Notes: a model not told the origin generated them from the sequence alone. Positions 25,334 through 35,672 are shown, numbered from the stretch's first letter. The stretch is 64,000 bases of DNA from Blastochloris tepida (GCF_003966715.1 NZ_AP018907.1:3885391-3949390), one strand, 5' to 3'. Translations and numbers: made by a program.

Positions 25334-28300
25334 CTACTCCGCCGCCCGGCGCGCCATGCGCCAGCGCGCGAGCAGCGCCCTGAGCGCCGCCGGATTCACC
25401 GGCTTGTTGAGAAGCTGGACGTTCTTCTCGCGCGCCTCTTCGCGCAAAGCCGGCGAGCGGTCGGCGGTGATCAGCACCGCCGGGGTCTCGGCGCCGAGCC
25501 GCCAGCGCAGCACCACCACCGCATCCAGGCCGTTGCCCTGGTCGAGGTGATAGTCGACCAGCAGCACGTCGGGCGTCGGCATGGTTTCGCGCAAAGCCGT
25601 GCGGGCCATCTCCAGCGAGGTGGCGGTGGCCACCTGACAGCCCCAATTGGACAGCAGCGCCACCATGCCGTCGAGAATGGCCGGCTCGTTGTCGAGCGCC
25701 AGCACCGACATGCCGGCGAGCGGCGCCTGGGTGGCGGGGACGATCTGCGGCGAGGCCAGCGCCAGATCTGGCAGCGAGGCCACCCGCGGCAGCTCCACGG
25801 AGAAGGTCGAGCCCTCGCCCGCGGCCGAGCGCAGGTGGATGCGGTGCTGCAGCACGGCGGCGAGGCGCTCGACGATCGACAGGCCGAGCCCCAGGCCGCG
25901 CGCCGCCCGGGCGCCGGGCTCCAGGCGCTGGAACTCCTTGAAGATCAGCTTCTGCTGGGAGGCCGGAATGCCGAGCCCGGTGTCGTGCACCTCGATCTGG
26001 GCGCGCCCGCCGCGCCGGCGCACGCCGACCAGCACGCGGCCGTGCGGGGTGTACTTGATGGCGTTGGAGACGAGGTTCTGCACCAGCCGGCGCAGCAGCC
26101 GCCGGTCGGAGCGCACCGCGATCGAGGAGCGCACGAAGGTGAGCTTGAGATCCTTCTCGGCCGCCATCGGCGCGAACTCGGTCTCGAGCTGGGCCAGCAC
26201 GTCGCTGATGCGGAACACCGAGATCTCGGCCTTGAGGGCGCCGGTGTCGAGCCGCGAGATCTCCAGGAGCGCGCCGAGGATCTCCTCGACCGCCTCCAGC
26301 GAGGCATCGACATTGCGGGTCAGGCGGGCGTTCTCGCTCTCGCCGTCGGCCCGCTCGACCAGCGCGGCGGTGTAGAGGCGGGCGGCGTTGAGCGGCTGCA
26401 GCACGTCGTGGCTGGCGGCGGCGAGAAAGCGCGTCTTGGAGAAGTTGGCCTCCTCGGCCACCGCCTTGGCGCGCTTGAGCTCGATATTGAGCCGGGTCAG
26501 CTCCTCGGTGCGCTCGCGCACCCGCCGCTCCAGCGTCTCGTTGGCGCGCTCCAGCGTCTCGGCCGCCGTCACGCTGTCGGTGATGTCGGTCAGTGTCATC
26601 ACCGTGCCGCCGTCGGGCATGCGGTTGGCGCGCACCTCGATGACCGTGCCGGAGGCCGGCAGGCGCTCCTGCACCGTTTCCAGCCGGACGGCGTAGCGCT
26701 CGACGCGGTTGATGACGATCGCCTCGATCTCGCCCGGACCGAGACCGCCGGTGGCGGCGATGACGCGCACCAGTTCGTCGAGGCCGACACCGAGCCGCAC
26801 CATGTCGGGCGGGATGTCGAGCATCTCGCCGAAGCGGCGGTTCCAGCAGATCAGCCGCAAATCCTTGTCGAACACCGCGATGCCCTGGCGGACATGGTCG
26901 AGCGCGGTCTGCAGGATCTCGCGATTGTAGTGGAAGGCGGCCGAGGCGTCGTCGAGCAGCTTGAGCGCGGCCTTGGTCGACACCGTGCGCTTGCGCAAGA
27001 GCAGCGACAGGACGAGGCGGGAGGAGGCGGCGCCGATGGCCGACGACAGCAGGAACTCGGCATGGCGCAGCAGGTGGATGTCGGCCTCGCGGTCGGGATC
27101 GAGCAGGATGCGCCGGGCATCGGCGAAGCTTTCGAACGCCCGTCGTGCGCGCTCCTCGCCAAGGTAGCGGGCCACCGTGGCGATCAGCTCGCCGACGGTG
27201 AGCGAGGTTCGCCACAGGCGGAAGCTGTGGCTCATGGCCACCGTTTCGGCATCGACGAACACATTGGCCTGCAGCTGCTCGATCGGCTGGGCCGGGCGGG
27301 TCAGCGAGGTGCAGACGAAGCAGGCGATGTTGGCGCCGAGCGACCACAGCACGCCATGGGTGAGGGGGTCGAGCTCCAGGCCGAACAGCCCCTGCGGCTT
27401 GAGGAAGAACAGGCCGAACGGTCCCTCGGTCAGGATCGAGGGGTCGAGGTGGCCGGCATCGGCGAAGCTCGGCAGCAGCAGCGTGTAGGCCCACACCAGT
27501 GTGCCGACGACGAGGCCGGCAATGGCGCCGCGCGCATTGGCGCCGCGCCAGAACAGGCCGCCGAAGAAGGCCGGCGCGAACTGCGCCACCGCGGCAAACG
27601 ACAGAAGGCCGATCTGGGCGAGCTGGCCGGTGCCGGCATTGCGGTAATAGAGATAGGCCAGCGCGAGCACGGCGATGATGGCGATGCGGCGCGTCGCCAG
27701 CACCAGCAGGGTCATGTCGCCGGGACGCGGCACCCTGGCCGGCAGTAAGCCCGCGGGCGGCTCGGCCGACGCCTCGGCATTGAGCCGGCGGCGCAGGATC
27801 AGCGGCATCACCAGCCCGTTGGAGACCATGATCGAGATCGCCACGCATTCGACGATCACCATGGCGGTGGCCGCCGACAGACCGCCGATGAAGGCGATCA
27901 GCGCGACGGTGTCGGAGCCCGCCGACAGCGGCAGCTCCAGCACGTACATGTCGCCGTCGACCGAGCCGGGGGGGAAGCTGATCAGGCCGGCGATCGCCAC
28001 CGGCACCACGAACAGGTTGATCAGCAGCAGATAGAGCGGAAACAGCCAGGCCGCCCGGCGGATCTCGTCCTCATTGTTGTTCTCCACCACCGCCACGTGG
28101 AATTGGCGCGGCAGCAGCAGGATGGCGAAGAACGACAGCAGCGTCATGGTCACCCAGGCCGGGCCGAAATCCTCCTTCCTCAGCGGCGCCACCAGCTCGG
28201 GATGCCGGGCGGCCTGACCGAACAGGTCGCTCGGCCCGTCGAACATCACGAACATCACGAACGCGCCGACCATCAGGAAGGCGATGAGCTTGACCACCGA

Positions 28301-28903
28301 CTCGGTGGCGATCGCCAGCATCAGCCCTTCCTGATGCTCGGTGGCGTCGGTGTGGCGGGTGCCGAACAGGATGGCGAACATCGCCATCGACATCGCCACG
28401 AACAGCGACAGGTCGCCGATCCAGGTCGTCGTGGTGACCGGAATGTGGATGCCGAGGTGGCCCAGCATGGTGGTGAGCGACGCCGACACCGCCTTGAGCT
28501 GAAGCGCGATGTAGGGCACCGCGCCCACGACCGCGAGCACGGTGACCAGCGCCGCCACCGCCTGGTTCTTGCCGTAGCGGGCGGCGATGAAGTCGGCGAT
28601 CGAGGTGATGTTCTGCGCCTTGGCCAGCCGCACCACGCGGATCAGCAGCGGCCATGCGAAGCCGATCAGGATGATCGGGCCGATATAGATGGCCAGGAAG
28701 TCGAAGCCGGCGTGCGAGGCGAGGCCGACCGAGCCGAAGAACGTCCAGCTCGTGCAGTAGACCGCGAGCGACAGCGGATAGATGAAGCGCCGGGTGCGCC
28801 GCTCGACGCCGCGCAGGCGCAGCCGGTCGCCCAGGCTCGCGACCAGGAACAATAGGCCGATATAGGCCAGCGCCAGCGTGACGACGACCCAGCCCTGCAG
28901 CAT
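25334..28903 (-). CDS. Sodium:solute symporter-fused hybrid histidine kinase
   Basis: A 1189-residue inner-membrane sensor. Residues ~1-500 form a 12-13-helix SSS-family domain (e.g. FIYPLSLAVYCTSWTFFGSV, PRQFHVAVVENN). A linker is followed by a PAS domain (about 640-770, ALDHVRQGIAVFDKDLRLIC) and a coiled coil. The HisKA box is FLAAASHDVLQPLNAARLYT with phospho-His near 832. An HATPase domain follows (NAIKYTPHGR, DTGLGIP, GLGLGLSIVERL), then a C-terminal receiver with Asp near 1116 (VLLVDYHLDQG). The layout matches the NahK/ErcS-like group with CbrA-type sensors. It probably couples solute uptake or sensing to the nearby LuxR-type regulator at 23678, but that pairing is inferred. Confidence 0.92.
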   Translation of the reverse strand: MLQGWVVVTLALAYIGLLFLVASLGDRLRLRGVERRTRRFIYPLSLAVYCTSWTFFGSVGLASHAGFDFLAIYIGPIILIGFAWPLLIRVVRLAKAQNITSIADFIAARYGKNQAVAALVTVLAVVGAVPYIALQLKAVSASLTTMLGHLGIHIPVTTTTWIGDLSLFVAMSMAMFAILFGTRHTDATEHQEGLMLAIATESVVKLIAFLMVGAFVMFVMFDGPSDLFGQAARHPELVAPLRKEDFGPAWVTMTLLSFFAILLLPRQFHVAVVENNNEDEIRRAAWLFPLYLLLINLFVVPVAIAGLISFPPGSVDGDMYVLELPLSAGSDTVALIAFIGGLSAATAMVIVECVAISIMVSNGLVMPLILRRRLNAEASAEPPAGLLPARVPRPGDMTLLVLATRRIAIIAVLALAYLYYRNAGTGQLAQIGLLSFAAVAQFAPAFFGGLFWRGANARGAIAGLVVGTLVWAYTLLLPSFADAGHLDPSILTEGPFGLFFLKPQGLFGLELDPLTHGVLWSLGANIACFVCTSLTRPAQPIEQLQANVFVDAETVAMSHSFRLWRTSLTVGELIATVARYLGEERARRAFESFADARRILLDPDREADIHLLRHAEFLLSSAIGAASSRLVLSLLLRKRTVSTKAALKLLDDASAAFHYNREILQTALDHVRQGIAVFDKDLRLICWNRRFGEMLDIPPDMVRLGVGLDELVRVIAATGGLGPGEIEAIVINRVERYAVRLETVQERLPASGTVIEVRANRMPDGGTVMTLTDITDSVTAAETLERANETLERRVRERTEELTRLNIELKRAKAVAEEANFSKTRFLAAASHDVLQPLNAARLYTAALVERADGESENARLTRNVDASLEAVEEILGALLEISRLDTGALKAEISVFRISDVLAQLETEFAPMAAEKDLKLTFVRSSIAVRSDRRLLRRLVQNLVSNAIKYTPHGRVLVGVRRRGGRAQIEVHDTGLGIPASQQKLIFKEFQRLEPGARAARGLGLGLSIVERLAAVLQHRIHLRSAAGEGSTFSVELPRVASLPDLALASPQIVPATQAPLAGMSVLALDNEPAILDGMVALLSNWGCQVATATSLEMARTALRETMPTPDVLLVDYHLDQGNGLDAVVVLRWRLGAETPAVLITADRSPALREEAREKNVQLLNKPVNPAALRALLARWRMARRAAE

Positions 28904-29300
28904 CGGTTCTCCCGCAACTCCACCTTTGCCGGCCGCGTCCGGCGCCCCGCCGTCACAAGGTTTGCGGCGAGGCCGTCCCCGGCATCCCGATGGGACCAGC
29001 CGGAAACCGCATCAGGTCATCACGCCGCTGCCGGCCTGTCCAGCCCGCGCGCGGCCGTGGGGCGCCCGCAAGATCGGTCCAGGTGTTCCGCGAGGTCCGA
29101 CGAGCCGGCGCGGCCGAGGGCGGGCAGGATGACATCAGGATGAACGAGTGTGACCCATTCGACACATCGGCATTAACGGCTTGTTTCCCAAGCCGTTGCA
29201 CCCTGCGGCTACAACTTGGCCGCGCCCGCTCGGGCGGCCCGGGCCTTGCATCGCCGGATGCGCTGTGGTCTGAGTGGAATCAACTGGCTAGGGGGAACTC
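28904..29300. other. Divergent gap with a repeat fragment and a hairpin
   Basis: About 400 bp between the hybrid kinase and an exported-protein gene. 28956-29015 resembles the right half of the dispersed repeat (GGCGAGGCCGTCCCCGGCAT, then CCGGAAACCGCATCA). At 29175-29197 there is a perfect 9-bp hairpin, AACGGCTTG and CAAGCCGTT with loop TTTCC; it has no U-run and lies between divergent starts, so it could be an operator. Confidence 0.4.
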
Positions 29301-29738
29301 ATGTCGCTGCGCACGGCCATCGCTGCTGCTCTCGTCATCGCCGCGACCCCGGCTTTGGCTGAGAACCTGAACGCCCAGCAGGCCCGCGAGTTCGTGGTGG
29401 GCCGGCACTTCGCTTTCGTCTGCTTCGACGGCACCGCCGGTCAGGGCCGGGTGCAGGGCGACGGCTCGGTCTCCGGCCGCATTCGCCTGCAGGGCAACGC
29501 GCCCGAACGCTATGTGACGCTGCCGCGCGACACGCTGCGCGTGCGCGGCGACGCGGTGTGCGCCTCGGTCAAGGGGCTGGCGTTCGAGCCGTGCTTCGAT
29601 GTGATCAAGACCAGCGCCCGCACCTTCCGCGGCACGCTGGCGGGCGTCCCCGGCCTGTGGTGCGACTTCACCCGCGGCGGCCGCCCCGGCTTCGCCTCGG
29701 CGCCGCGCCGCACCGCGCTCAATCAGGCCTCGAACTGA
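29301..29738 (+). CDS. Small secreted protein, function unknown
   Basis: A 145-residue protein with a clear signal peptide (SLRTAIAAALVIAATPALA, then ENLN). The mature domain is small and beta-rich, with four cysteines in HFAFVCFDG, GDAVCASVKG, AFEPCFDV and GLWCDF, which may form two disulfides in the periplasm. It resembles small alphaproteobacterial periplasmic proteins that I cannot assign to a named family. The start has a GGGGGAA site. It converges with the acetoacetyl-CoA synthetase gene; two hairpins lie between the stops. Confidence 0.75.
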   Translation: MSLRTAIAAALVIAATPALAENLNAQQAREFVVGRHFAFVCFDGTAGQGRVQGDGSVSGRIRLQGNAPERYVTLPRDTLRVRGDAVCASVKGLAFEPCFDVIKTSARTFRGTLAGVPGLWCDFTRGGRPGFASAPRRTALNQASN

Positions 29739-29814
29739 TCCGGGCAGGCGGACGCTCAAGCCGCCACAGGATCGACAAGCCGCCGCATATCTAGACTCTG
29801 GGGTTAGGATTTGG

Positions 29815-29838
29815 GTGGCCGGGACGAAGCCCGGCCAC
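29815..29838. terminator. Hairpin between convergent genes
   Basis: A perfect 9-bp stem (GTGGCCGGG and CCCGGCCAC) with loop ACGAAG, 77 bp after the secreted-protein stop. There is no clear U-run, so its strength as a terminator is uncertain. Confidence 0.5.
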
Positions 29839-29881
29839 GACGACGCGACGCGCTTCACGCATTGGCAATATGGACGCCTTC

Positions 29882-29908
29882 ATCGCTCTCCCGTGACGGG
29901 AGAGCGAT
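29882..29908 (-). terminator. Hairpin after the acetoacetyl-CoA synthetase gene
   Basis: A perfect 12-bp stem (ATCGCTCTCCCG and CGGGAGAGCGAT) with a 3-nt loop, 15 bp beyond the minus-strand stop at 29924. There is no U-run on the minus strand (GAAGGCG follows), so it may protect the 3' end rather than terminate. Confidence 0.5.
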
Positions 29909-29923
29909 GCGCGCGCAAGACAC

Positions 29924-31888
29924 CTACGTCCCCAACTCGCTCAGCCCCTCGAACAGCGCCAGTGCCTCCGGATTGGCCAAGGCCTCGGTGTTCTTCACCG
30001 GGCGGCCGTGAACGATGTCGCGCACCGCGAGCTCGGTGATCTTGCCCGAGCGCGTGCGCGGAATGTCGGCGACGCGGAGGATCTTGGCCGGCACGTGGCG
30101 CGGCGAGGCGCCGGTGCGGATCTTGTCCTTGATCCGCTTGATCAGCCCGTCGTCGAGCTCGACCCCCTCCTTGAGGCGCACGAACAGCACCACCCGCACG
30201 TCGTGTTCCCAGTCCTGGCCGATGGCGATCGCCTCGATCACCTCGGGGATCTGCTCCACCTGGGCGTAGATCTCGGCGGTGCCGATGCGCACGCCGCCGG
30301 GGTTGAGCGTGGCGTCCGAGCGGCCGTGGATGACCATGCCGCCATTGGCCGTCCACTCGGCGAAGTCGCCGTGGCACCACACGCCGGGGAAGCGGTCGAA
30401 ATAGGCCGAGCGGTACTTGGTGCCGTCCGGGTCGTTCCAGAACTTTACCGGCATCGAGGGGAAGGCCTTGGTGCACACCAGCTCGCCGCGCTCGCCCCGC
30501 ACCGGGCGGCCGTCCTCGCTCCACACGTCGACCGCCATGCCGAGTCCCGCCGCCTGGATCTCGCTGCGATAGACCGGCGAGGTGGGATCGCCGAGCACGA
30601 AGCAGGAGACGATGTCGGTGCCGCCGGAGATCGAGGCGAGGTGCACGTCCTTCTTGATGTGGTCGTAGACGTAGTCGAAGCTCTCCGGCGCCAAGGGCGA
30701 GCCGGTCGAGGTGATCAGCCGCAGGGCGGAGAGGTTGTGGGTCGAGGCCGGGTCGAGCCCCGCCTTCTTGCAGGCGTCGATATATTTCGCCGAGGTGCCG
30801 AACAGCGTCACCCGCTCGAACTGGGCATAGTCGTAGAGCACGGTCTGGGTCGGCGAGAACGGCGAGCCGTCGAACAGGATGATGGTCGCCTCGCTGGCCA
30901 GCGCCGAGGCCAGCCAGTTCCACATCATCCAGCCCAGCGTGGTGAAGTAGAACACCCGGTCGCCGGGCCTGACGTCGCAGTGCAGCCGGTGCTCCTTCAG
31001 ATGCTGCAGCAGCGTGCCGCCGGCGCCATGGACGATGCACTTCGGCACGCCGGTGGTGCCGGAGGAATAGAGAATGTAGAGCGGCGTCGCGAAGGGCAGC
31101 CGCACATAGGTGACGGGCTGCGCCTCGAACGGGGCGAGGAAGCCGGCGAGCGGCAAGCCGTTGGGCAGGCGGGCGGCCACCGCTCCGGCCTCGCCGAGAT
31201 AGGGGACGATCACCACCCGCTCGACGCTGGGAAGCTCGGCGGCGATGGCGGCGAGCTTGTCGCCGATCGCGATGCGCTTGCCGGCGTACCAGTAGCCGTC
31301 GGCCGAGACGAACACCTTGGGCTCGATCTGGCCGAAGCGGTCGAGTACGCCGCGCTCGCCGAAATCGGGCGAGCAGGAGGAGAACACCGCGCCGAGCGAA
31401 GCGGTCGCCAGCATCAGCGCCACCGCCTCGGGCATGTTGGGCAGCATTGCCGCGACGCGGTCGCCGACGCCGACGCCGGCCGCGGCCAGCGCCTGCTGCA
31501 GGCGCGACACCAGCGCGTTCAGCTCCGCCCAGCTCAGGCGCCGTTCCAGCTTGTCCTCGCCGCGGAACACCAGCGCGGTGGTGGCGTCATTGCGGCGCAG
31601 CAGGTTCTCGGCGAAATTGATCCGGGCATCGGGGAAGAAGCGGGCGCCGGGCATGGCGTCGTCGATCAGGACACGCTCGCCCCGCTCGCCGATCACGCCG
31701 CAATAGTCCCAGATCAGGTCCCAGAAGGCTTCCCGCTCGGCGATCGACCAGGCGTGAAGCTCGGCGTAGGAGGTGATCGGCCGGCCGGCCCGCCGCTCGG
31801 CGGCGCGCATGAACTCGGCGAGGTTGCTTGAGGCCACCCGCTCGGGGGCAGGCCGCCACAGCGGGGTTTGGGAACCCGGATGAGACAT
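29924..31888 (-). CDS. aacS: Acetoacetyl-CoA synthetase (acetoacetate-CoA ligase)
   Basis: A 654-residue ANL-family adenylating enzyme that activates acetoacetate to acetoacetyl-CoA. It has the ACS N-terminal segment (GQTPLWRP-like [14 protein letters not shown]), the AMP-binding P-loop [55 protein letters not shown] (typical of AcAc-CoA synthetases rather than acetyl-CoA synthetases), the hinge [19 protein letters not shown] and the C-terminal catalytic lysine in RTRSGKITE. It likely serves ketone-body or polyhydroxybutyrate turnover. The start at 31888 has a perfect GGAGGA site; the frame open to 31945 lacks one. Confidence 0.93.
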   Translation of the reverse strand: MSHPGSQTPLWRPAPERVASSNLAEFMRAAERRAGRPITSYAELHAWSIAEREAFWDLIWDYCGVIGERGERVLIDDAMPGARFFPDARINFAENLLRRNDATTALVFRGEDKLERRLSWAELNALVSRLQQALAAAGVGVGDRVAAMLPNMPEAVALMLATASLGAVFSSCSPDFGERGVLDRFGQIEPKVFVSADGYWYAGKRIAIGDKLAAIAAELPSVERVVIVPYLGEAGAVAARLPNGLPLAGFLAPFEAQPVTYVRLPFATPLYILYSSGTTGVPKCIVHGAGGTLLQHLKEHRLHCDVRPGDRVFYFTTLGWMMWNWLASALASEATIILFDGSPFSPTQTVLYDYAQFERVTLFGTSAKYIDACKKAGLDPASTHNLSALRLITSTGSPLAPESFDYVYDHIKKDVHLASISGGTDIVSCFVLGDPTSPVYRSEIQAAGLGMAVDVWSEDGRPVRGERGELVCTKAFPSMPVKFWNDPDGTKYRSAYFDRFPGVWCHGDFAEWTANGGMVIHGRSDATLNPGGVRIGTAEIYAQVEQIPEVIEAIAIGQDWEHDVRVVLFVRLKEGVELDDGLIKRIKDKIRTGASPRHVPAKILRVADIPRTRSGKITELAVRDIVHGRPVKNTEALANPEALALFEGLSELGT

Positions 31889-32314
31889 GTCTTCCTCCCA
31901 GGGATGCGCGTCGCTCGGGTCTTGGTTGAGATGTTCCCGATGCAACGGATTGCGGCAAATCTACCGGAGCAATTCGGGCAAGTCATACGAAATCCGGTCC
32001 GCCGGGGGCACTCTCCCCTCCGCCGTTGGTCGGAGAAAGCCGTTTTCGGACAAGGCCGTTCGGCCGATGCGCGGCTGGCCGCGGGGAGGGGGAGGCGCGC
32101 CGGCTCGTCCCTCGGGCGCGCGGTCGCCAGTCCGGGTCCTTGGCCCGGCCGTGATGTCAGGCCGCAACCTGTGGGCCGCGGCGGCGGGACGCGCGTGGCG
32201 TGCGCTGACACGGTCTGCAATGAATTTTGACCTGACATTCACCTTTGCCGCGTAGGATGACAGCGCTGTTCCGGCGAGTCGATCGGGTCTGCCGGCAATC
32301 AGGGGTTGGGACGC
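31889..32314. other. Divergent gap upstream of aacS and glmM
   Basis: About 425 bp. A weak -35-like TTGACC at 32227-32232 lacks a convincing -10 at normal spacing. I see no RNA gene, repeat copy or conserved open frame here. Confidence 0.35.
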
Positions 32315-33667
32315 ATGGCGCGCAGGTACTTCGGCACGGACGGAATCAGGGGCAAGGCGAACAACGGCACGCTGACGGCAGACCTTGCCCTGCGTGTCGG
32401 CATGGCGGCGGGCCTCATGTTCCGGCGTGGCGATCACCGCCACCGGGTGCTGATCGGCAAGGACACCCGCCTCTCGGGCTACATGATCGAGCAGGCGATG
32501 ACCGCGGGCTTCCTGTCGGTCGGGCTCGACGTGTTCCTGGTCGGGCCGATGCCGACCCCGGCGGTGGCCATGCTGACGCGCTCGATGCGCTGCGACCTCG
32601 GCGTGATGATCTCCGCCTCGCACAATCCTTACGACGACAACGGCATCAAGCTGTTCGGGCCGGACGGCTACAAGCTGTCCGACGAGGTCGAGCAGAATAT
32701 CGAGGTGCTGCTCGATTCCGACATGAAGAAGCGCCTCGCCAAGTCCGCCGATCTCGGCCGCGCCACCCGCATCGAGGGCGTGCAGGCGCGCTATGTCGAG
32801 TTCGCCAAGCGCACGCTGCCGCGCAATCTCGAGCTCAACGGCCTGCGCATCGTCGTCGATACCGCCAACGGCGCCGCCTACCGGGTGGCGGGCGACGCGC
32901 TGTGGGAACTCGGCGCCGAGGTGATCCGCATCGGCGACGAGCCCAACGGCTTCAACATCAATCGCGACTGCGGCTCGACCGAGCCGGACGCGCTGTGCCA
33001 CAAGGTGCGCGAGATGCGCGCCGACATCGGCATCGCCCTCGATGGCGACGCCGACCGCGTCATCATCGTCGACGAGAAGGGCCACGTGGTCGATGGCGAC
33101 CAGCTGATGGCGGTGATCGCCGAGAGCTGGCTGCAGGACGGCCGTCTGGCCAAGCCCGGCATCGTCGCCACGGTGATGTCCAATCTCGGCCTGGAGCGCT
33201 ATCTCAAGGGCATCGGCCTCGGGCTGGAGCGCACCGCGGTCGGCGACCGCTACGTGCTCGAGTGCATGCGCGAGCACGGCTACAATCTCGGCGGCGAGCA
33301 GTCCGGCCACATCATCCTGGCCGACCACGCCACCACCGGCGACGGGCTCCTCGCCGCGCTGCAGCTGCTCGACGTGGTGGTGCGCTCGGGCAAGCGGGTC
33401 TCGGAGATCTGCCACCGGTTCGACCCGCTGCCGCAGGTGCTCAAGAATGTGCGCTACAGCAACGGCAACCCGCTGGAGAGCGGGCTGGTCACGGCGGCGA
33501 TCGACGACGCCCGGGCGCGCCTTGCCAATTCCGGGCGGCTGGTGATCCGCCCCTCGGGCACCGAGCCGGTGATCCGGGTGATGGCCGAGGGCGACGACCG
33601 CGATCTGGTCGAGACGGTGGTCGACGAGGTCATCGACGCGCTGAGCAAGGTGGCGCTGGCGGCCTGA
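32315..33667 (+). CDS. glmM: Phosphoglucosamine mutase
   Basis: A 450-residue enzyme that interconverts glucosamine-6-phosphate and glucosamine-1-phosphate on the way to UDP-GlcNAc for peptidoglycan and LPS. The N-terminus [13 protein letters not shown] is diagnostic. The active-site phosphoserine is Ser102 in [14 protein letters not shown], and the metal-binding loop DGDADR lies near residue 242. The sugar-binding GGEQSGH and the C-terminal phosphate loop [11 protein letters not shown] follow. The ATG at 32315 (MARRYFG) is the family's usual start. The common rhizobial neighbours ftsH and folP are not present here. A terminator follows at 33757. Confidence 0.96.
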   Translation: MARRYFGTDGIRGKANNGTLTADLALRVGMAAGLMFRRGDHRHRVLIGKDTRLSGYMIEQAMTAGFLSVGLDVFLVGPMPTPAVAMLTRSMRCDLGVMISASHNPYDDNGIKLFGPDGYKLSDEVEQNIEVLLDSDMKKRLAKSADLGRATRIEGVQARYVEFAKRTLPRNLELNGLRIVVDTANGAAYRVAGDALWELGAEVIRIGDEPNGFNINRDCGSTEPDALCHKVREMRADIGIALDGDADRVIIVDEKGHVVDGDQLMAVIAESWLQDGRLAKPGIVATVMSNLGLERYLKGIGLGLERTAVGDRYVLECMREHGYNLGGEQSGHIILADHATTGDGLLAALQLLDVVVRSGKRVSEICHRFDPLPQVLKNVRYSNGNPLESGLVTAAIDDARARLANSGRLVIRPSGTEPVIRVMAEGDDRDLVETVVDEVIDALSKVALAA

Positions 33668-33756
33668 TTGGGGCTCCGGCCAGACCGCTTCCGGCATCCC
33701 CAAGGGATCGCTCTGAGGGATCGCTCCGAAACCGTCTCTTTGCATCGAACTCACGA

Positions 33757-33792
33757 GCGCCCGGTCCGGCGGTGTCGGACCGGGCGCTTCGC
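33757..33792 (+). terminator. Terminator downstream of glmM
   Basis: A 12-bp perfect stem (GCGCCCGGTCCG and CGGACCGGGCGC) with a 7-nt loop (GCGGTGT), followed by TTCGCGTTT. It is 90 bp past the glmM stop. Confidence 0.75.
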
Positions 33793-33943
33793 GTTTGGAG
33801 CGCGGCTTGCGGGCAGCGTGGCCGGGAACGGCTCGGCACAATCTCCCCCTTAGATTGCATTTTGCTGCCGCATAAACCTTTGGAGGAATCCGATAGATCA
33901 AAGTCGATCTCTGCAAGTAAATTTTCGTGGTTAAGAATTAAGG

Positions 33944-33959
33944 TTAAGTGGTCTTTAAC
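33944..33959 (+). promoter_or_regulatory. CtrA-type box (TTAA-N7-TTAAC)
   Basis: TTAAGTGGTCTTTAAC matches the alphaproteobacterial CtrA consensus TTAA-N7-TTAAC exactly. Just upstream are further TTAA half sites (GGTTAAGAATTAAGG). It lies 83 bp before the start of the outer-membrane protein gene, suggesting cell-cycle control by CtrA. In a GC-rich genome this pattern is rare by chance. Confidence 0.55.
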
Positions 33960-34041
33960 GGTTGGCTGCAATTCTGCGTCTCGTGCGTAAACCGGTGTGG
34001 GCTGGCTGATTCCGTTGCCCTGCCATGTGGATGGATGCGAG

Positions 34042-34845
34042 ATGAACAGCTCGAATGTTGTTGTGCTCGCCGGTGTTCTGGCGTTGGCACCGGCGGCGGC
34101 CCAGGCTGCGGACATGCCGGCTCTGCTCGAAAAGGCGCCGGTCATCGAGGACTTCGGCGGCTGGTACCTGCGCGGCGACATCGGGATTACAAATCAGCAG
34201 GTGGACCGGATCCACAATATGCTGATGGATCCTCCGTACACGACCCGTTTCGAGTTCCTTGATGCCGGGTCGTTCGACAGCGGCTTGCTGCTCGGTCTCG
34301 GTATCGGCTATCAGTTCAACGGCTGGCTGCGCGCCGACCTGACGGGCGAATACCGCGCTCCGACCGATTTCCGTGCAGCCGACAGTTATTTTTCTTCGGC
34401 AGGGTTCGGCGGCCGAAACGAATACACCGCACAGAAGACGGAATGGCTCTACTTGGCCAACGTCTATTTTGATGTCGGCACATGGTGGAACATCACGCCG
34501 TTCATCGGTGCCGGCATCGGCGCTGCCGAGGTGACGATCAGCAATTTCAATGATCGCGACGTCGTGAACAACGGCGGCGGCTACGCGGCGAGCCACTCGC
34601 AATGGAACTTCGCCTGGGCGCTCTACGCCGGCCTCGCCTACCACGTCACGCCGGGCTTCACGGTTGAGCTGGCCTACCGCTACCTCAGCCTCGGCGACGG
34701 CAAGACCGGCGACGTCATCAATTATGACGGCACCAACCAGTGGTACAACCCGACCGAGTTCAATGACATCACCTCGCACGACGTGAAGTTCGCCGTGCGC
34801 TGGGCTCTTGGCGGCGCCGAGGTGCCGGTCGTCCGCAAATACTGA
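34042..34845 (+). CDS. Outer-membrane beta-barrel protein (Omp25/31-like), first of a tandem pair
   Basis: A 267-residue protein with signal peptide (NSSNVVVLAGVLALAPAAAQA, then ADMP). After [12 protein letters not shown], the mature chain is a series of alternating aromatic strands ending in VKFAVRWALGG. It matches the small OmpA-type barrels (Omp25/Omp31/RopB-like) that are abundant surface proteins of Hyphomicrobiales. Strand marks include LLLGLGIGYQFNGWLRADLT and YLANVYFDVGTWWNITPFIG. The end (VVRKY) lacks the usual terminal Phe but has an aromatic Tyr, acceptable for Bam-mediated insertion. A CtrA-like box precedes it. A second paralogue follows after 86 bp. Confidence 0.85.
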   Translation: MNSSNVVVLAGVLALAPAAAQAADMPALLEKAPVIEDFGGWYLRGDIGITNQQVDRIHNMLMDPPYTTRFEFLDAGSFDSGLLLGLGIGYQFNGWLRADLTGEYRAPTDFRAADSYFSSAGFGGRNEYTAQKTEWLYLANVYFDVGTWWNITPFIGAGIGAAEVTISNFNDRDVVNNGGGYAASHSQWNFAWALYAGLAYHVTPGFTVELAYRYLSLGDGKTGDVINYDGTNQWYNPTEFNDITSHDVKFAVRWALGGAEVPVVRKY

Positions 34846-34931
34846 TCCTCAGATACCGACACTCAGATCCCGATCCTCAGACCTGGGGCGGCGCCGCAGC
34901 CGGCGCCCGTCCCTGTGCTTCGGAGCTTGCC

Positions 34932-35645
34932 ATGAAGCGCGCGTCCCTGCTCACTCTCGCCCTTGCCGCGGGCCTCGTCGGCCACGGAGAAGCCCGCGCC
35001 GCCGATCTCGGCATCGCCCGACCGCCGATGCCGCCGGTGCTCGAGGAATACGGCTCGGGCTGGTACCTGCGCGGCGACATCGGCTGGACCGGCTATGCCG
35101 GCGTGTCGGCCGACTACGTCACCGCCGGTGTGCCCAACAGTGGCTATTTCACCAGCACCAAGCTCGAGGATTCGTGGTTCGCCGGCGCCGGGATGGGCTA
35201 CCGGTTCGGCTGGTTCCGCGCCGACATTACCGCCGACTACCGCTTCCAGAGCCAGTTCACCGGCGCGACGGTCGGCAATGTCTATACTGGCGAGGAGACC
35301 AACTGGTCGGTGCTGGTCAATGGCTATGTCGATCTCGGCACCTGGTCGGGGATCACGCCCTATATCGGCGGCGGCCTCGGCGGCGCCTATCACGGCACCA
35401 GCAAGTGGCGTGACGGTTGGGACAACGCGTTCGCCGACGGCAGCAACTGGGACTTCGCCTGGGCGGTGATGGCCGGCTTCGCGGTGCAGGTGTCGCCACA
35501 CGCCTTGATCGACATCGGCTACCGCTATGTCGATCTAGGCAAGCCGGAATCGGGCCTCGATGTGGCGACTGGCGCAGATAGAATCCGGCTCGACAATGTC
35601 ACGGCCCACGAGCTGCGGGCCGGCGTGCGCTACATGATCGACTGA
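34932..35645 (+). CDS. Outer-membrane beta-barrel protein (Omp25/31-like), second of a tandem pair
   Basis: A 237-residue paralogue of the preceding protein. It has a signal peptide ([20 protein letters not shown], then RAADLG). It shares blocks with its neighbour: [56 protein letters not shown] and [19 protein letters not shown]. The pair most likely arose by tandem duplication followed by divergence, mainly in loop lengths. It ends [14 protein letters not shown] site precedes the ATG, and a UUCG-loop terminator follows. Confidence 0.85.
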   Translation: MKRASLLTLALAAGLVGHGEARAADLGIARPPMPPVLEEYGSGWYLRGDIGWTGYAGVSADYVTAGVPNSGYFTSTKLEDSWFAGAGMGYRFGWFRADITADYRFQSQFTGATVGNVYTGEETNWSVLVNGYVDLGTWSGITPYIGGGLGGAYHGTSKWRDGWDNAFADGSNWDFAWAVMAGFAVQVSPHALIDIGYRYVDLGKPESGLDVATGADRIRLDNVTAHELRAGVRYMID

Positions 35646-35672
35646 CCGCCACACTCTCCGGCGGCAGGGGCA

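Larger units (their letters stand above)
33668..34041. other. Gap before the first outer-membrane gene: repeat fragment, terminator, CtrA-like box
   Basis: About 370 bp. 33677-33738 is a degenerate fragment of the dispersed repeat (CCGCTTCCGGCATCCCCAAG and CCGAAACCGTCT). A terminator follows at 33757-33787. From ~33850 the DNA turns AT-rich and carries the CtrA-like box at 33944-33959, so this part is probably the promoter region of the gene at 34042. Confidence 0.5.
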
